Positions 1-9,673 of a stretch of 64,000 bases of DNA are shown here, one piece after another; within the stretch, counting starts at the first letter, position 1, and each line of letters begins with the position of its first letter. Position numbers and translations under genes: made by a program. The notes under the pieces were generated by a model. That model had not been told where the DNA came from and did not search any database. It saw nothing but the letters and a program-made list of their open reading frames with translations. Source of the DNA: Croceibacterium ferulae (GTDB lineage Bacteria > Pseudomonadota > Alphaproteobacteria > Sphingomonadales > Sphingomonadaceae); contig NZ_QZVQ01000014.1 of NCBI RefSeq assembly GCF_003660445.1, positions 1 through 64,000 on the forward strand, written 5' to 3'.

Positions 1-2690
1 TGCTCGTCATTCTCAAGTCCCTCCGCCAACACCGGCGTGTTGAGACTTCGGCCGAGGGCAAGAACAGCGCGAATGATGGCGCGTGCCTGATGGCTCGCGT
101 TAGCTTCAAGCAGGAATGACTTGTCGATCTTGATCTTGTCGAACGGAAAGGAATTGAGCGTATCGAGTGACGAATAGCCGGTGCCAAAATCGTCAAGCGC
201 GATCGCCACGCCCATCGCCTTGATCTGCCGCAGCACGTGCAGTGCGCGAGCCTTATCAGCAACCAAGGCAGTTTCGGTGATCTCGAGCTCCAGCCTATTG
301 CCGGGCAACCCTGACTCTAGCAGCGCACTTGCCACGATATCCACCAGGGCGACATGCATGAGCTGTACCGGCGACAGATTAACGGCGACGCGCAGATGAT
401 CGGGCCACTGGGCAGCTTCGCGACAGGCCGTGCGCAGAACCCACTCGCCGATCCGTAAGATCTCGCCGCTTTCCTCAGCTATAGGTATGAAGTCGACCGG
501 GGAAATTGAACCTTTTTCCGGATGATCCCAGCGAAGGAGTGCCTCGTAACCAGTGATCTCCTCTGTGAGCACCGACTTTTGTACTTGATAGGCCAAGCTC
601 ATCTCATCGCGGGCGATCGCCTGACGGAGGTCATTGGCGATGATGCGCCGGGCCCGAGCTGCTTCGTCCATCCCTTGTTCGTAATAGCAGATCTGATTGC
701 CGACGATATCCTTGGCGCGGTACATGGCAAGATCCGCAAAGTTCACGATCTGCTCGCGCGAGCTGGCGTCGCTTGGATAGACGGCCACGCCGAGGCTGGC
801 ACCGGCTATAACCGTAAGACCGTCCAGTTCGATCGGCATTGTCAGGCAGCTCTCGAGCCGCGCGAGAAATTCGGTCAACTCCGCATCATCCTTGAACGGC
901 TTACATGCAGCGAACTCATCGCCGCCGATCCGCGCGATTATCTCGTCTGTTTCAATCGCGCTCCTGAAGCTATCGGCAAGCCGGCACAACACGGCGTCAC
1001 CGGACGCGTGGCCATGCATGTCATTGATTTCTTTGAACCGGTCGAGGTCGATGGCGACAACTGCAACCCTCTCGCCGGTGCGCTGAGCACGCTGCATTTC
1101 AGCATCAAGCCGCTCGACGTAGTTGGTGCGGTTTGGCAGGTCTGTCAGACCGTCGTGCAGCGCCATGTGCTCTATTCGATGTTCCGCCCGTTGACGGTCG
1201 GTGATGTCATCGAAGGTGGTCACCCACCCGCCATCGGTCATCGGCTTGTGGGTGACTGATAACGTGCAGGTCTCATGAAATGGCACGATGAGAGTGCCCC
1301 CATCCGGCTTGCCTATGCAGGCGCGGTGCCGACTTACGACCTCACGAAAAACTGCAAGCGGCACCGAACCGCCGTCCCGCTTCTCCAAGCCACGTCGGAA
1401 GACATCTTCGAAGGTGATGCCTAAGGGGCACTCCTCGCGGCTCAATCCGAATATCGCGCCAACACGATCATTGGAGATGATCAGGCGTTCGTCCTTGTCG
1501 AACAGGCACAAGCCTTGGTGCATGTTCGATAGCGCGGCATCGAGATTATCCTGATGCTCCTTGAACAGAGTCATGTCGCGAGTGATCTTGGCAAAGCCGC
1601 GGAACTCACCGCGTTCGTCGTGTACCGCTTCGATCGTGACGTGGGCCCAGAAGCGAGTGCCATCCTTGCGGTGCCGCCAACCTTCCGCCGAAAACTTGCC
1701 CTCGCGCCGCGCAGTCTCGATCCCGGCGAGTGGCAGCCCGGCGAGCGCGTCTTCTTCAGAGTAGAAGTGCTCGAGCTCCAACCCGACCGCTTCCTCCCGA
1801 GAGTAGCCCTTCAGGCGCTGCGCGCCGGCATTCCAGCTTGCTACGCGGCCATCGGGATCCAGCATGTAGATTGCGCAGTCGCTGATCCCCTGGACAAGCA
1901 CCTTGAACTCGCGTTCACTTGCCAGAATGCTCGAACGCGCCCGCGCGCTCATCAGGGCAGCCAGCATGCTGAACGCCAGAACGGAAAACGCAGTCGCAGC
2001 GACTGCAATGCCGACGTCGATCGGTGATAAGAGCGCCGACGTCGGCGTGTCGGCCTGACTGGGAATAATCGAGATCCCTGCCATGCTAGTAAAATGTAGC
2101 AGCAATATTGCGGTGACAACCAGGACGGTAGCGGCGGCGGCTCCCTTGCCGTTGCTCCGGTCGAGCGCATGGGCGAGTGCCGGAGGGATCGGCAAGATCG
2201 CGAATACGATTGAAGCGACTAGATGAGGGGCCGACCAGCGGATCGCACCGGCCAACTCTACCGCCTGCATCCCGGCATAGTGCATTGCTGCAATGCCTAG
2301 GCCCACCACTGCCGCAGCGCCCCATCGGCGAGTTCCACGTGCGGACCGTAGAGCTAACCAAAACCCGAGAGTCATCCCACCTGTTGCTATCAAGAGGGAG
2401 GCAACGGTGGGCACAAGCGCGTAGCCGCGGACAACGCCGGGATCGTAGCCGATCATGGCGATAAAGTGCGTAGCCCAAATTCCAAATCCGCTCGCTAGCC
2501 CGGCCGCTACGAGCCATCGGGTCCGGTCGGTTCCGCCTCCATCCCGTGCGTGGCGGAGCAGGATAACCGCAGCGGCCGAAGCGGCAACGCAGACCAGTCC
2601 TGCCAGGATGACCAATCGGAGGTCATGATCATTTCGAATACAGGCGTAGATTTCAAACACTGGCAGTCGATCCGTTCGCAGATGCGACAT
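1..2690 (-). CDS. MHYT-PAS-GGDEF-EAL cyclic-di-GMP enzyme, C-terminus outside window
   Basis: The reverse strand is open from an ATG at 2690 to the left edge, about 896 residues, and the frame continues past base 1. The first ~230 residues are a membrane MHYT sensor: seven hydrophobic segments with repeated motifs (THFIAM, MHYAGM, LHFTSM). Two PAS-like segments follow (one ending in FAKITRDMTLFKEH), then a GGDEF domain with an intact GGDEF near residue 589 and an EAL domain with YEALLRW near residue 716 and DDFGTGYSS further on. Both catalytic signatures are present, so cyclase, phosphodiesterase or both are possible. MHYT domains are proposed in the family literature to sense O2, CO or NO through copper; that is family knowledge, not shown here. 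The start lacks a clear Shine-Dalgarno sequence. It likely controls biofilm or motility, and it lies beside an adhesin gene on the same strand. Confidence 0.93.
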   Translation of the reverse strand, partial: MSHLRTDRLPVFEIYACIRNDHDLRLVILAGLVCVAASAAAVILLRHARDGGGTDRTRWLVAAGLASGFGIWATHFIAMIGYDPGVVRGYALVPTVASLLIATGGMTLGFWLALRSARGTRRWGAAAVVGLGIAAMHYAGMQAVELAGAIRWSAPHLVASIVFAILPIPPALAHALDRSNGKGAAAATVLVVTAILLLHFTSMAGISIIPSQADTPTSALLSPIDVGIAVAATAFSVLAFSMLAALMSARARSSILASEREFKVLVQGISDCAIYMLDPDGRVASWNAGAQRLKGYSREEAVGLELEHFYSEEDALAGLPLAGIETARREGKFSAEGWRHRKDGTRFWAHVTIEAVHDERGEFRGFAKITRDMTLFKEHQDNLDAALSNMHQGLCLFDKDERLIISNDRVGAIFGLSREECPLGITFEDVFRRGLEKRDGGSVPLAVFREVVSRHRACIGKPDGGTLIVPFHETCTLSVTHKPMTDGGWVTTFDDITDRQRAEHRIEHMALHDGLTDLPNRTNYVERLDAEMQRAQRTGERVAVVAIDLDRFKEINDMHGHASGDAVLCRLADSFRSAIETDEIIARIGGDEFAACKPFKDDAELTEFLARLESCLTMPIELDGLTVIAGASLGVAVYPSDASSREQIVNFADLAMYRAKDIVGNQICYYEQGMDEAARARRIIANDLRQAIARDEMSLAYQVQKSVLTEEITGYEALLRWDHPEKGSISPVDFIPIAEESGEILRIGEWVLRTACREAAQWPDHLRVAVNLSPVQLMHVALVDIVASALLESGLPGNRLELEITETALVADKARALHVLRQIKAMGVAIALDDFGTGYSSLDTLNSFPFDKIKIDKSFLLEANASHQARAIIRAVLALGRSLNTPVLAEGLENDE

Positions 2691-2855
2691 CGTTGTAAGA
2701 GGCGCAAGTCTCAAAACTGTTAATGCGTTTGCTCCGAAGATCGACAGCGGCAAATGGCAACAATCGCTGCGCTGATGGTGCCGCTGTTCAGATCCGCGCT
2801 AGAACGGATCCGTGCAGTCGATTGCGTCCGCTAGCCTGCGTTGGTGGAAAGGCGC

Positions 2856-3117
2856 CTACCTGTTTAGCGAAAGGGGGAAGGCGATCGCGACGGCGGCGCC
2901 CGCCTGCCCGTGGCTGGTATAGGTCGCCGCCATGTTGATGCGTCGGCGTTTCGTCCGGTGCGAAAGACCTAGAGCCATGGCGCTTTCGCCCCGCCAAATG
3001 CCGGCGCCGCCCTCGATCTTGCACACCCTTTCCAGAGAGGTGATCTGCACCATAGCTTTCGCCGCTCGCCTTTGCATCGCGGCGCAGATCGTCCAAGCGG
3101 ATGTCGACCTTATGTAA
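2856..3117 (-). pseudogene. Relic of a trimeric autotransporter (YadA-like) membrane anchor
   Basis: Two overlapping reverse frames together resemble the end of a YadA-type adhesin. One frame gives a coiled-coil-like piece (DIRLDDLRRDAKASGE). The next frame gives an anchor-like piece: AMVQITSLE, then GGAGIWRGESAMALGLSHR and INMAATYTSHGQAGAAVAIAFPL, ending LNR-stop. The same order and spacing occur at the end of the intact adhesin just upstream (SRRAASGASGAMALAS, then GVGAYGGEQAVSLGFS). A frameshift separates the parts and a stop codon lies directly upstream, so no head or stalk remains. The likely origin is a tandem or older adhesin gene that was deleted and decayed. A short independent ORF of unknown function is the alternative. 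Confidence 0.55.
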
Positions 3118-3313
3118 GGCTCAGTTCGGCAAAGGCGGACCGCAACTAAACGACAGCATAACCTCTACATCTTTAACAATCCGCACTGAGAAGCTGGGTC
3201 CCCGTTCAGTGTGCTTCAATAGGAGAAGCGGCAAATCAAGCGTTCAGATCGTAGATCCCTGCCGAGCAACATATTCCCTGGAGGTGGCCAGAGAGAAGTA
3301 CAAACCAGCTTGA

Positions 3314-6300
3314 TCAGAACTGCCAGCCCATACCTGCGCTTGCGGACACGTGGCCCATCGAGTCAAAGGCAAGACCAGCCTTTGCGACCATGTGCCCGTC
3401 CTCACCCGCCCCTGAGAAACCTAACGAGACAGCTTGCTCGCCGCCGTAGGCTCCGACGCCAACCGACAACATCGAGCGACCAGACTCTAGGGGTTGCGGC
3501 ATGCTAGCCAAAGCCATTGCACCAGACGCTCCGGAGGCAGCTCTGCGCGAAACCTTCGACAGATCGAAGCTCAAGGCAGCAACCCGAGTATCCGTGTAAG
3601 CTCCTGCTTCTGACAAGATCTGGCCGAGACCTGCATTAAGTTGCCCGACGGTTGCTGCATCGGTTCGCTCTGTTCCAGCGGCGACGTTGCGCAGCCGGAC
3701 CGGCGGGCCGCCTGCGGCAAGGGTCACAGATTCGCGGGAAGGATCGTCATAACGAACAGCATTTTGCCCAAGCTCCAGTGCTGTTTCGGCCGTTTGTCGA
3801 ACGGTCCCGATCGCCTGATTGGTTTCATGCAGCTGGCCTCCGTTGATTGCGTCTCGCGAGGCTACCGTGACCGCGCCTCCTGCCACGTTGGCGATGACCG
3901 TACCTGCACCATCAGCACCATTCACCAAAGTCACTCGAGCTGCCGGTCCACCGTGGGCCGTAGCTTCGTACTGCACGGCGAGCCCTACCTTGCGCTGGAC
4001 TGCTGCAAGCTGCGAGCCATTGACCGCGTCTGTTGAACCCTCCGCGACCATGCCATCTGCGACATTGCTCAGTCGGGCAGCCGGCGACAAACCACCTCCG
4101 CCTATGCCAGCGGCGGCCGCCTGCAGGCTAGCCAGCTGCGCCTGAAGGGTTGCCAGTTGGGCACTAAGCGCCTGAACCTGCGCGATGAGCTGCGGGTCAG
4201 GCTGGGAGCCACCTTGCTGACCTGTTGGAGGATGGGGGATAGCCGCCTGGCCGGTGTTAATCTGAGTGGCCAACGCACCGAAGGCATCAGAGACGTTTCT
4301 ATACATGGCGCCATTCACCAGGTAGCTCGGACCAGAGATGCTTGCTGTGGCTACATCGTACTTTGCACCACCACCAAAACCGTCTGCAACCGCGACACCG
4401 ATTGCATTGGCTACCCCTTTTAGCTGAGCGACGTTGACTGCATCGGTATCGGCACTGCCAGCTGCGAGACCGGTGATCTGGCGATTGCCCGTCGGAGTTT
4501 GCCGGTTTGCGACCGGATCAAAGTAACTGATGTTCCGAGCAATCGCGATCTCACCGGAGGAGCTTTGGACCGAATTCAACCCAAATGCTGTGTAGGCACC
4601 AACATCGCCACGCACGGTCTGCGAGGCAGTTCCTAGCGCTACGCTGCCATCGTGCAGTGCCATAGCTCCCGAGCCAAGCGCGGTAGCCGCATAGGCCTGG
4701 CTCGATGCCATCAGGCCGAACGAGGAACTCGCGAAACCGTTGGAAGTCGCGTTACGTCCAATTGCCGTCGAATAAGCGCCGTGGGCTGCTGCTCTGGCAC
4801 CAACGGCCGTAGCCTCCAAGCCCGAGGCCTGTGCTGCGTAGCCGAAAGCGGAAGTGCTGACGGCGCTTGCAATGGCATCGTTGCCAACCGCCAAGGCTTT
4901 CTCATCATTGGCCATCGCCCGGTTCCCGACTGCAGCGGAATGCAGGCCGCCGACATAGGCCGAAGAGCCTACTGCGAGGGTGTCAGATTGCAGCGACTGG
5001 ATGTCGCTGCCCATGGCGAGTGCGTTTGCACCATTGATTACGTTGTTATTGCCGATCGCGATCGAAGAGGTCCCATTCACTTCGTTGGACGTGCCAACGG
5101 CGATAGAGCCGTCGCCCACCACAGTGTTCAAGCGTCCGAGTAGAGTTGCGCCAAGGCCTTCTCCGACGTTTTTTAGGCCAAGCGCGATGCCGCTGGCGCC
5201 CTCGATGAAATTTGTGTCGCCGAGCGCTACCGCACCGTCACCGGTCGCAATGTTATCGCGGCCGAGTGCAACCGCGCCCGAACCGGTCGCAAAGTTGGGA
5301 TCGCCGATCGCCACCGCGCCGTCGCCCGAGGCGAAGTTTGCCGTGCCGATTGATACTGACTTGCCTCCCGTGGCGACAGCCTCGTTGCCGATTGCAACCG
5401 CGCCGAGACTTTCAGCCCTGGCATTGCGTCCACTTGCAACTGACGCGTCGCCAGAGGCAAGCGCGTTTGGCCCTGTTGCGATCGAGTCTTTGCCGGTGGC
5501 AAGGCTGTCCGCCATTGTCGAGGTCGTGTTGAAATACTTTATCGGTGTTCCGGTACCGACAGGAGACGTCGAGATGGTGCTCCCGATAGCATCGAACACA
5601 TTTTGCACGCTCGCGTAGGTCGTTCCTCGAAAAGAGAAAGCCGCGGCTTGGCCGCTTAGCGGGTCGAAGGTGCTTTCGCCGAGTGCGGCCGCTACCTGAC
5701 TGCTCAAAGCAAACAGCTGACCCCCGTTCACTGCATCCAGCGAGCCGCTGCCGACGACGCCGCGCGCGATGTTGCCCAGGGATACCGGTCCCTCGTTCAG
5801 ACCAACCAGAACAACGCTATTCGTGACGCTACCTGAGTTCGGTATCAGAAGGCTTGAAGCATCGGAGTAGCGGACGGGGCCGAGCAGTCCGCGGCCTACA
5901 TCGACCCGCAGAGTGCCGAGCACCTCTTCCGCTGCCGCAATACCAGCTTTGGCGGTTGAGACCTCGGTGGTCATCGTGGTCAGTTTAATTGCATGATCAC
6001 GCAGAATGTCGTCTTGAGCAACAAGAAGCAGGCTATGTTCCGCCACCTGTATATCGATCCGGTCGACCGCAAGGCTGAATTGGTTTAGCGTGGTGCCGTG
6101 GCTAGCTAAAGTGGCAACAGCGCCATCAAGAACCGTGCCGTGATCATTCAGATCGGTGCGCAAAGCGCTAAGTGACGCCGTGTTGCTGCCGACAGCGTTG
6201 TTCGTCGTAAACAGCTGATCACCAGTGACAGCTTCGGTCGAGCCTAAAGTAATTGCGCCATTCGCCAGGTTGTGCAGTCCGACCGGGCTCGTAGTAGCGC

Positions 6301-8089
6301 CGACGAGCGTTAACGACTGCGACGGTACCCCGCCGTTGGGAGTGGTGGGCGAAAAGGCATCCGCGTAGCGGACTGGCCCGAGACCGCCTGCGCTCACCTG
6401 CGTAGTCAAATTGCCGAACGCGTTGCTGATGGCGAACAGCTGGGCGCCATTCACGGCATCTCTGGAATCGGCCGAGAGGGTGCCGGCAGATAGATTGGTA
6501 ATTTGCGTGCCGCCGGCGCCAGCCAGTGTCACAAGCTCCTTTGCTCCGCCGTCGTACTGGATTGCCGCTGCACTCAACGCGGTGATTGCAGTGGAGTTCG
6601 TTCCGATGCGTTCCTCATGATTGCTGACGGCGGTGCTGTTCTCCGCAACCCGGCTGTCCAAAGCCGCCAGATCGGTTGTGTTCTTACCCACCTCCAGATC
6701 GAGGCGTGCCACGGCTGTATCAGTGACCGTGATGCGCGTGCTAAGCTCATCGATACTGGAAAGGTTGGCTGCGACCTGTTCATCGATGGCGAACAGCTGG
6801 GCGCCGTTCACAGCGTCAGTGGAGCTAGCCGTCAGGGTACCGGCAGATACATTGGTGATGCGGGTGCCGCTGCTGCCGGCCAATGTTATCTGATCCTTCG
6901 CCGGACCATCATATTGGATTGCGGCGAGATTCAATGCGGCAATTGCGCCGGCGTTGGTGTCAATGCGCCCGTCATGGTCTGCAATGGCGATTGTGCTATC
7001 CACTACACGGTTGTCCAGCGCAGCGAGCGTGGTCGTGTTGTTATCTACGCGAACGCCGAGAGCGATGAGTTCCGCGCCGTTGGTGGTGATGCGAGTGTCC
7101 AAGTCGCCGATACTGGCGACATTGGCAGCGACGTCCTCGTTGGTCGCGAACAGCTGGGCACCATTCACGGCATCGGTCGAGCCCGCCACGAGTGATCCGG
7201 CACCGAGATTGGTAATCCTTGAGCCGCCAGCGCCCGCCAGGGTTACAAGGTCGCGCGTGATGCCGGCATATCGCACTGCGACCGCGTCAAGCCCAGCCAC
7301 TTGCGCCGCCACCTGGTCCCGCACGCCCGTGACCTGCCCTACGGTTGCAGCGTCGCTCAAGTTGGTGCCGGCCGCGACATTGGTGATCTGCCGCAAGGTA
7401 CCGGCACTGCCCACAGAAAGTTCGCCGGCCGAATATTGTGGGGCAGTCAAGCCAATGGCAGAGTAACCGGCAAGCGTACCGCGCAACGCTTGCGACCCGG
7501 TGCCCAGCGCGATGCTATTGGCCGCCGTTGCGCGGGCGTTCGCGCCAAGCGCGATGCTTGCGCTTGCGCCATTTGCGGTCAGGGCATTGTTGCCCAAAGC
7601 GATGGAGTCGATGTGAAAGGCACGCGAAGCGGAGATGGCGTCGGAGCCCAAGCCCGAGATGCGATTGCCTCCGATGGCGATACCGGCCGGAGCGTCTAGG
7701 ACGATACTGTCGGACGTGGCAACGCACTGGTCGGATGGGCCGATGATAGTTCCGTCGGTCCCGAGCACCTGAAGCGTGATCGGCTGTCCTGATGCGGCAG
7801 TGGTCAGCAATCCTGTCACATTAAGGTTGGGCCGGAGTCCCAGGAGCGAACCTGCGCTACCAAGCAGGCCGTTCACCGCGGTTTCAAGCGGACCTGCCAC
7901 GCCTGTGATAACCGGACCCATAATATCGGTTACCACCGAACGGGGCAAGCTAACACCGGCGCAGGCGCTGACCAAGCGATCTTGCGATTGTGCCAAGACG
8001 GGTGTGTGCCCGACAAGAGCCAAACAAACTATCGCACTTGTCGGAAAACCGATTCTCTTTGGCCAGCTTCGAACGTTTAAGGACAGCAA
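3314..8089 (-). CDS. Trimeric autotransporter adhesin (YadA/Hia family), 1591 aa
   Basis: This is a surface adhesin. The C-terminus of three chains forms a 12-strand outer-membrane barrel that carries stalk and head outward (family knowledge). The start is TTG at 8089, directly after an in-frame TAG, and gives a signal peptide with KR, a hydrophobic core and cleavage near PVLA-QS. Head repeats of the SIALGANA type occur near residues 160-215 and again in a long run around 860-1190, with variants such as GAVAIGDPNFATG and SSIAIGNNNV. Between and after them lie HIM/neck motifs (STDAVNGAQLF, TDAATVGQV) and heptad-rich stalk, including three ~117-residue repeats. The last ~75 residues are the anchor, ending GMGWQF with the terminal Phe typical of barrel proteins. 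The order head-stalk-head-stalk-anchor is modular and the length is large but within the family range. Confidence 0.93.
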   Translation of the reverse strand: MLSLNVRSWPKRIGFPTSAIVCLALVGHTPVLAQSQDRLVSACAGVSLPRSVVTDIMGPVITGVAGPLETAVNGLLGSAGSLLGLRPNLNVTGLLTTAASGQPITLQVLGTDGTIIGPSDQCVATSDSIVLDAPAGIAIGGNRISGLGSDAISASRAFHIDSIALGNNALTANGASASIALGANARATAANSIALGTGSQALRGTLAGYSAIGLTAPQYSAGELSVGSAGTLRQITNVAAGTNLSDAATVGQVTGVRDQVAAQVAGLDAVAVRYAGITRDLVTLAGAGGSRITNLGAGSLVAGSTDAVNGAQLFATNEDVAANVASIGDLDTRITTNGAELIALGVRVDNNTTTLAALDNRVVDSTIAIADHDGRIDTNAGAIAALNLAAIQYDGPAKDQITLAGSSGTRITNVSAGTLTASSTDAVNGAQLFAIDEQVAANLSSIDELSTRITVTDTAVARLDLEVGKNTTDLAALDSRVAENSTAVSNHEERIGTNSTAITALSAAAIQYDGGAKELVTLAGAGGTQITNLSAGTLSADSRDAVNGAQLFAISNAFGNLTTQVSAGGLGPVRYADAFSPTTPNGGVPSQSLTLVGATTSPVGLHNLANGAITLGSTEAVTGDQLFTTNNAVGSNTASLSALRTDLNDHGTVLDGAVATLASHGTTLNQFSLAVDRIDIQVAEHSLLLVAQDDILRDHAIKLTTMTTEVSTAKAGIAAAEEVLGTLRVDVGRGLLGPVRYSDASSLLIPNSGSVTNSVVLVGLNEGPVSLGNIARGVVGSGSLDAVNGGQLFALSSQVAAALGESTFDPLSGQAAAFSFRGTTYASVQNVFDAIGSTISTSPVGTGTPIKYFNTTSTMADSLATGKDSIATGPNALASGDASVASGRNARAESLGAVAIGNEAVATGGKSVSIGTANFASGDGAVAIGDPNFATGSGAVALGRDNIATGDGAVALGDTNFIEGASGIALGLKNVGEGLGATLLGRLNTVVGDGSIAVGTSNEVNGTSSIAIGNNNVINGANALAMGSDIQSLQSDTLAVGSSAYVGGLHSAAVGNRAMANDEKALAVGNDAIASAVSTSAFGYAAQASGLEATAVGARAAAHGAYSTAIGRNATSNGFASSSFGLMASSQAYAATALGSGAMALHDGSVALGTASQTVRGDVGAYTAFGLNSVQSSSGEIAIARNISYFDPVANRQTPTGNRQITGLAAGSADTDAVNVAQLKGVANAIGVAVADGFGGGAKYDVATASISGPSYLVNGAMYRNVSDAFGALATQINTGQAAIPHPPTGQQGGSQPDPQLIAQVQALSAQLATLQAQLASLQAAAAGIGGGGLSPAARLSNVADGMVAEGSTDAVNGSQLAAVQRKVGLAVQYEATAHGGPAARVTLVNGADGAGTVIANVAGGAVTVASRDAINGGQLHETNQAIGTVRQTAETALELGQNAVRYDDPSRESVTLAAGGPPVRLRNVAAGTERTDAATVGQLNAGLGQILSEAGAYTDTRVAALSFDLSKVSRRAASGASGAMALASMPQPLESGRSMLSVGVGAYGGEQAVSLGFSGAGEDGHMVAKAGLAFDSMGHVSASAGMGWQF
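6480..7290 (-). repeat. Three tandem stalk repeats of ~350 bp inside the adhesin gene
   Basis: Within the adhesin, the block AVRYAGITRDLVTLAG / AAIQYDGPAKDQITLAG / AAIQYDGGAKELVTLAG recurs, each copy followed by an [RQ]ITN[LV]-AG motif and DAVNGAQLFA, at a spacing near 350 bp (about 117 residues). The copies are diverged at DNA level but clearly share one origin. Such repeats lengthen the stalk and can expand or contract by recombination. Confidence 0.75.
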
Positions 8090-8375
8090 CTGCTATCTCC
8101 AGCTTCGTAAATCTACCTTCCAGTTGGTATGAAAGATTGGTGAAGACATGCTTGCGAGTCTCAGAGAGTTAAAACACGTAGAACTGTCGTGAGCTCGACG
8201 GTTCATGCCATCGTACTACTCTGGGCGCTTGGTTCTCAGATGCGCGGTTGTGTGCCAGGCGGCCTGAACGTTCGTGCGTGGCAAAGAAGGTCCGCAAACT
8301 GAACTGCTGTCCTGATAAAGATTGTTCAGAACATTGCAAAGAACTGGGCCGCAGACATACCCCAGCCCGACCCGC

Positions 8376-9023
8376 TCAGCTAGCTCGGCGGGCTCGCGCG
8401 AACAGCTCAACGAAGGAGTTTTCTGAAGTCGCACCTATCACCAGCCTGGATCCAGCAAGATAGCCGGGCGTCCCTACAAGGCCGATCGCCAAGGCGTCCT
8501 GCCCGTTTGCATGGAGGCGCGCGGCAATCGTCTGCCCGTGAGTCATCATGTAAGCCATCGCGCGCTTACAGTCGCCGCCCGCATCAGCGACGACTTGCTG
8601 CAACATACCGTCATCATCGATCCTGCGACCGCTCATCAGCTTCCGATGCACGGCCGGATAGATGCCTTGTTCGTCACTGGCGAGCGCAAGGCGAGCAGCC
8701 CGTTCCGACACCGGGCCGAAGATTGGCCAATCCTTGTAGATGATGCGCACATCCCCATCGGAGTGCACTGCGCGCTCCATCGCCGGGAAGGCGCGCCGAC
8801 ATGCTGGGCAGAGATAATCTGTGAAGACAGCGAGCCGGACTGACGCGTTGGCCGGCCCGGACGTCGGTAATCCAGCTCCTTCAAGTATACGTGCCACAGC
8901 ACTGGAATTGCCTAGGTCGCGCTCACTTGGATCGGTGCGCAGCACCACGCGAGCGACGGCCCAACTACCAACGATTACGGCACCGAGCTGCACTGCCTGA
9001 CGGCGGTTGAATGGTGCCGCCAT
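8376..9023 (-). CDS. DsbA-family thiol:disulfide oxidoreductase
   Basis: This 215-residue protein has a thioredoxin-like fold. After an N-terminal anchor or export segment (NRRQAV, then a hydrophobic stretch) comes VFTDYLCPACRRAF with a CPAC redox pair near residue 75, and later a cis-proline loop (GTPGYLAG). The motif order fits the DsbA/DsbG-like Thioredoxin_4 group that works on secreted proteins in the periplasm. The ATG at 9023 is the best start, because it gives the complete membrane segment. The NRRQAV stretch could be a weak Tat motif, but a plain N-terminal anchor is as likely. The gene is monocistronic as far as can be seen, with nearly 300 bp to the adhesin downstream. Its substrate is not predictable. 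Confidence 0.88.
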   Translation of the reverse strand: MAAPFNRRQAVQLGAVIVGSWAVARVVLRTDPSERDLGNSSAVARILEGAGLPTSGPANASVRLAVFTDYLCPACRRAFPAMERAVHSDGDVRIIYKDWPIFGPVSERAARLALASDEQGIYPAVHRKLMSGRRIDDDGMLQQVVADAGGDCKRAMAYMMTHGQTIAARLHANGQDALAIGLVGTPGYLAGSRLVIGATSENSFVELFARARRAS

Positions 9024-9673
9024 CAGCGACCCGCCAGCGATGCTGAGGCAATCTGCACGTCTTGTCTTTATGTCACGCGGCGGTCGGGTGCCAGCTTTGC
9101 CAGACGGCAGGTGGAGCCTTCAACCTCCATTTCCGGGCGCCAAGCCATGGTAAGCCGACATACGATCGGGGGAGAGGCTGATGTCGGTTGTCGACCAAAA
9201 TGCGTCGTTCGCGGTCGGACCTTGAACGTCAGCTTCGGCCAAGATCTGACGTTCGACATGTCGCTCAGGACCGGCGGAAAAGTCCCACTCGCCGCCAAGC
9301 GACGACTGCTAGGTGGCGAGCACGGCTGATATGAGAGGATGTCTGAAGTTGAGGGCCGCGATGGCGCCGCCGAGCGTCCAAGGAGGGTCCTCTGTGTGGG
9401 CTCTAGCAGTTATGGGGCTCCGCACCATTTCTTCCGTTTGATCCTGCCCTTCTAGTCGTCAGAACCTCGCGTCGGGTTGGTCAGTAAGCGTGCATGAACG
9501 AGCGTCGGAAAGTGGTTAACGGTGAGGAGCAGCAAGGCGTTCGTGACAGCCAAAAGTTTCGCATGGCGGTTACAAAGGTGGCGTGAGGCTCCTTCTGAAA
9601 TCATGCTGTCTACGACACCGAACCCTTCCGGCGCGCATAACAGCTTCTTAATCCGTTCACCATGTTGGATGGA
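9024..9673. other. Intergenic region, no gene recognised
   Basis: This 650-bp stretch has only short ORFs without recognisable family features. It holds one copy of a ~90-bp repeat (listed separately) and two degenerate copies of a short intergenic motif, GAGCGTCCAAGGAGG near 9375 and GAGCGTCGGAAAGTGG near 9500. No terminator hairpin was found. Confidence 0.6.
9201..9290 (+). repeat. Dispersed ~90-bp intergenic repeat, copy A
   Basis: The segment starts TGCGTCGTTCGCGGTCGGAC and ends AAAGTCCCAC. It matches 17075-17164 almost base for base over 90 bp (about 13 differences by eye). A shorter, more diverged copy lies near 33686. It lies between genes and does not encode anything recognisable; the function is unknown. 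Confidence 0.75.

Noticed and set aside
5000-5520. Regular spaced short repeats that at first sight resemble a CRISPR-like array
   Set aside because: The repeats are codons of the adhesin head motif (GAVAIGD and similar), of variable sequence and inside one open frame.
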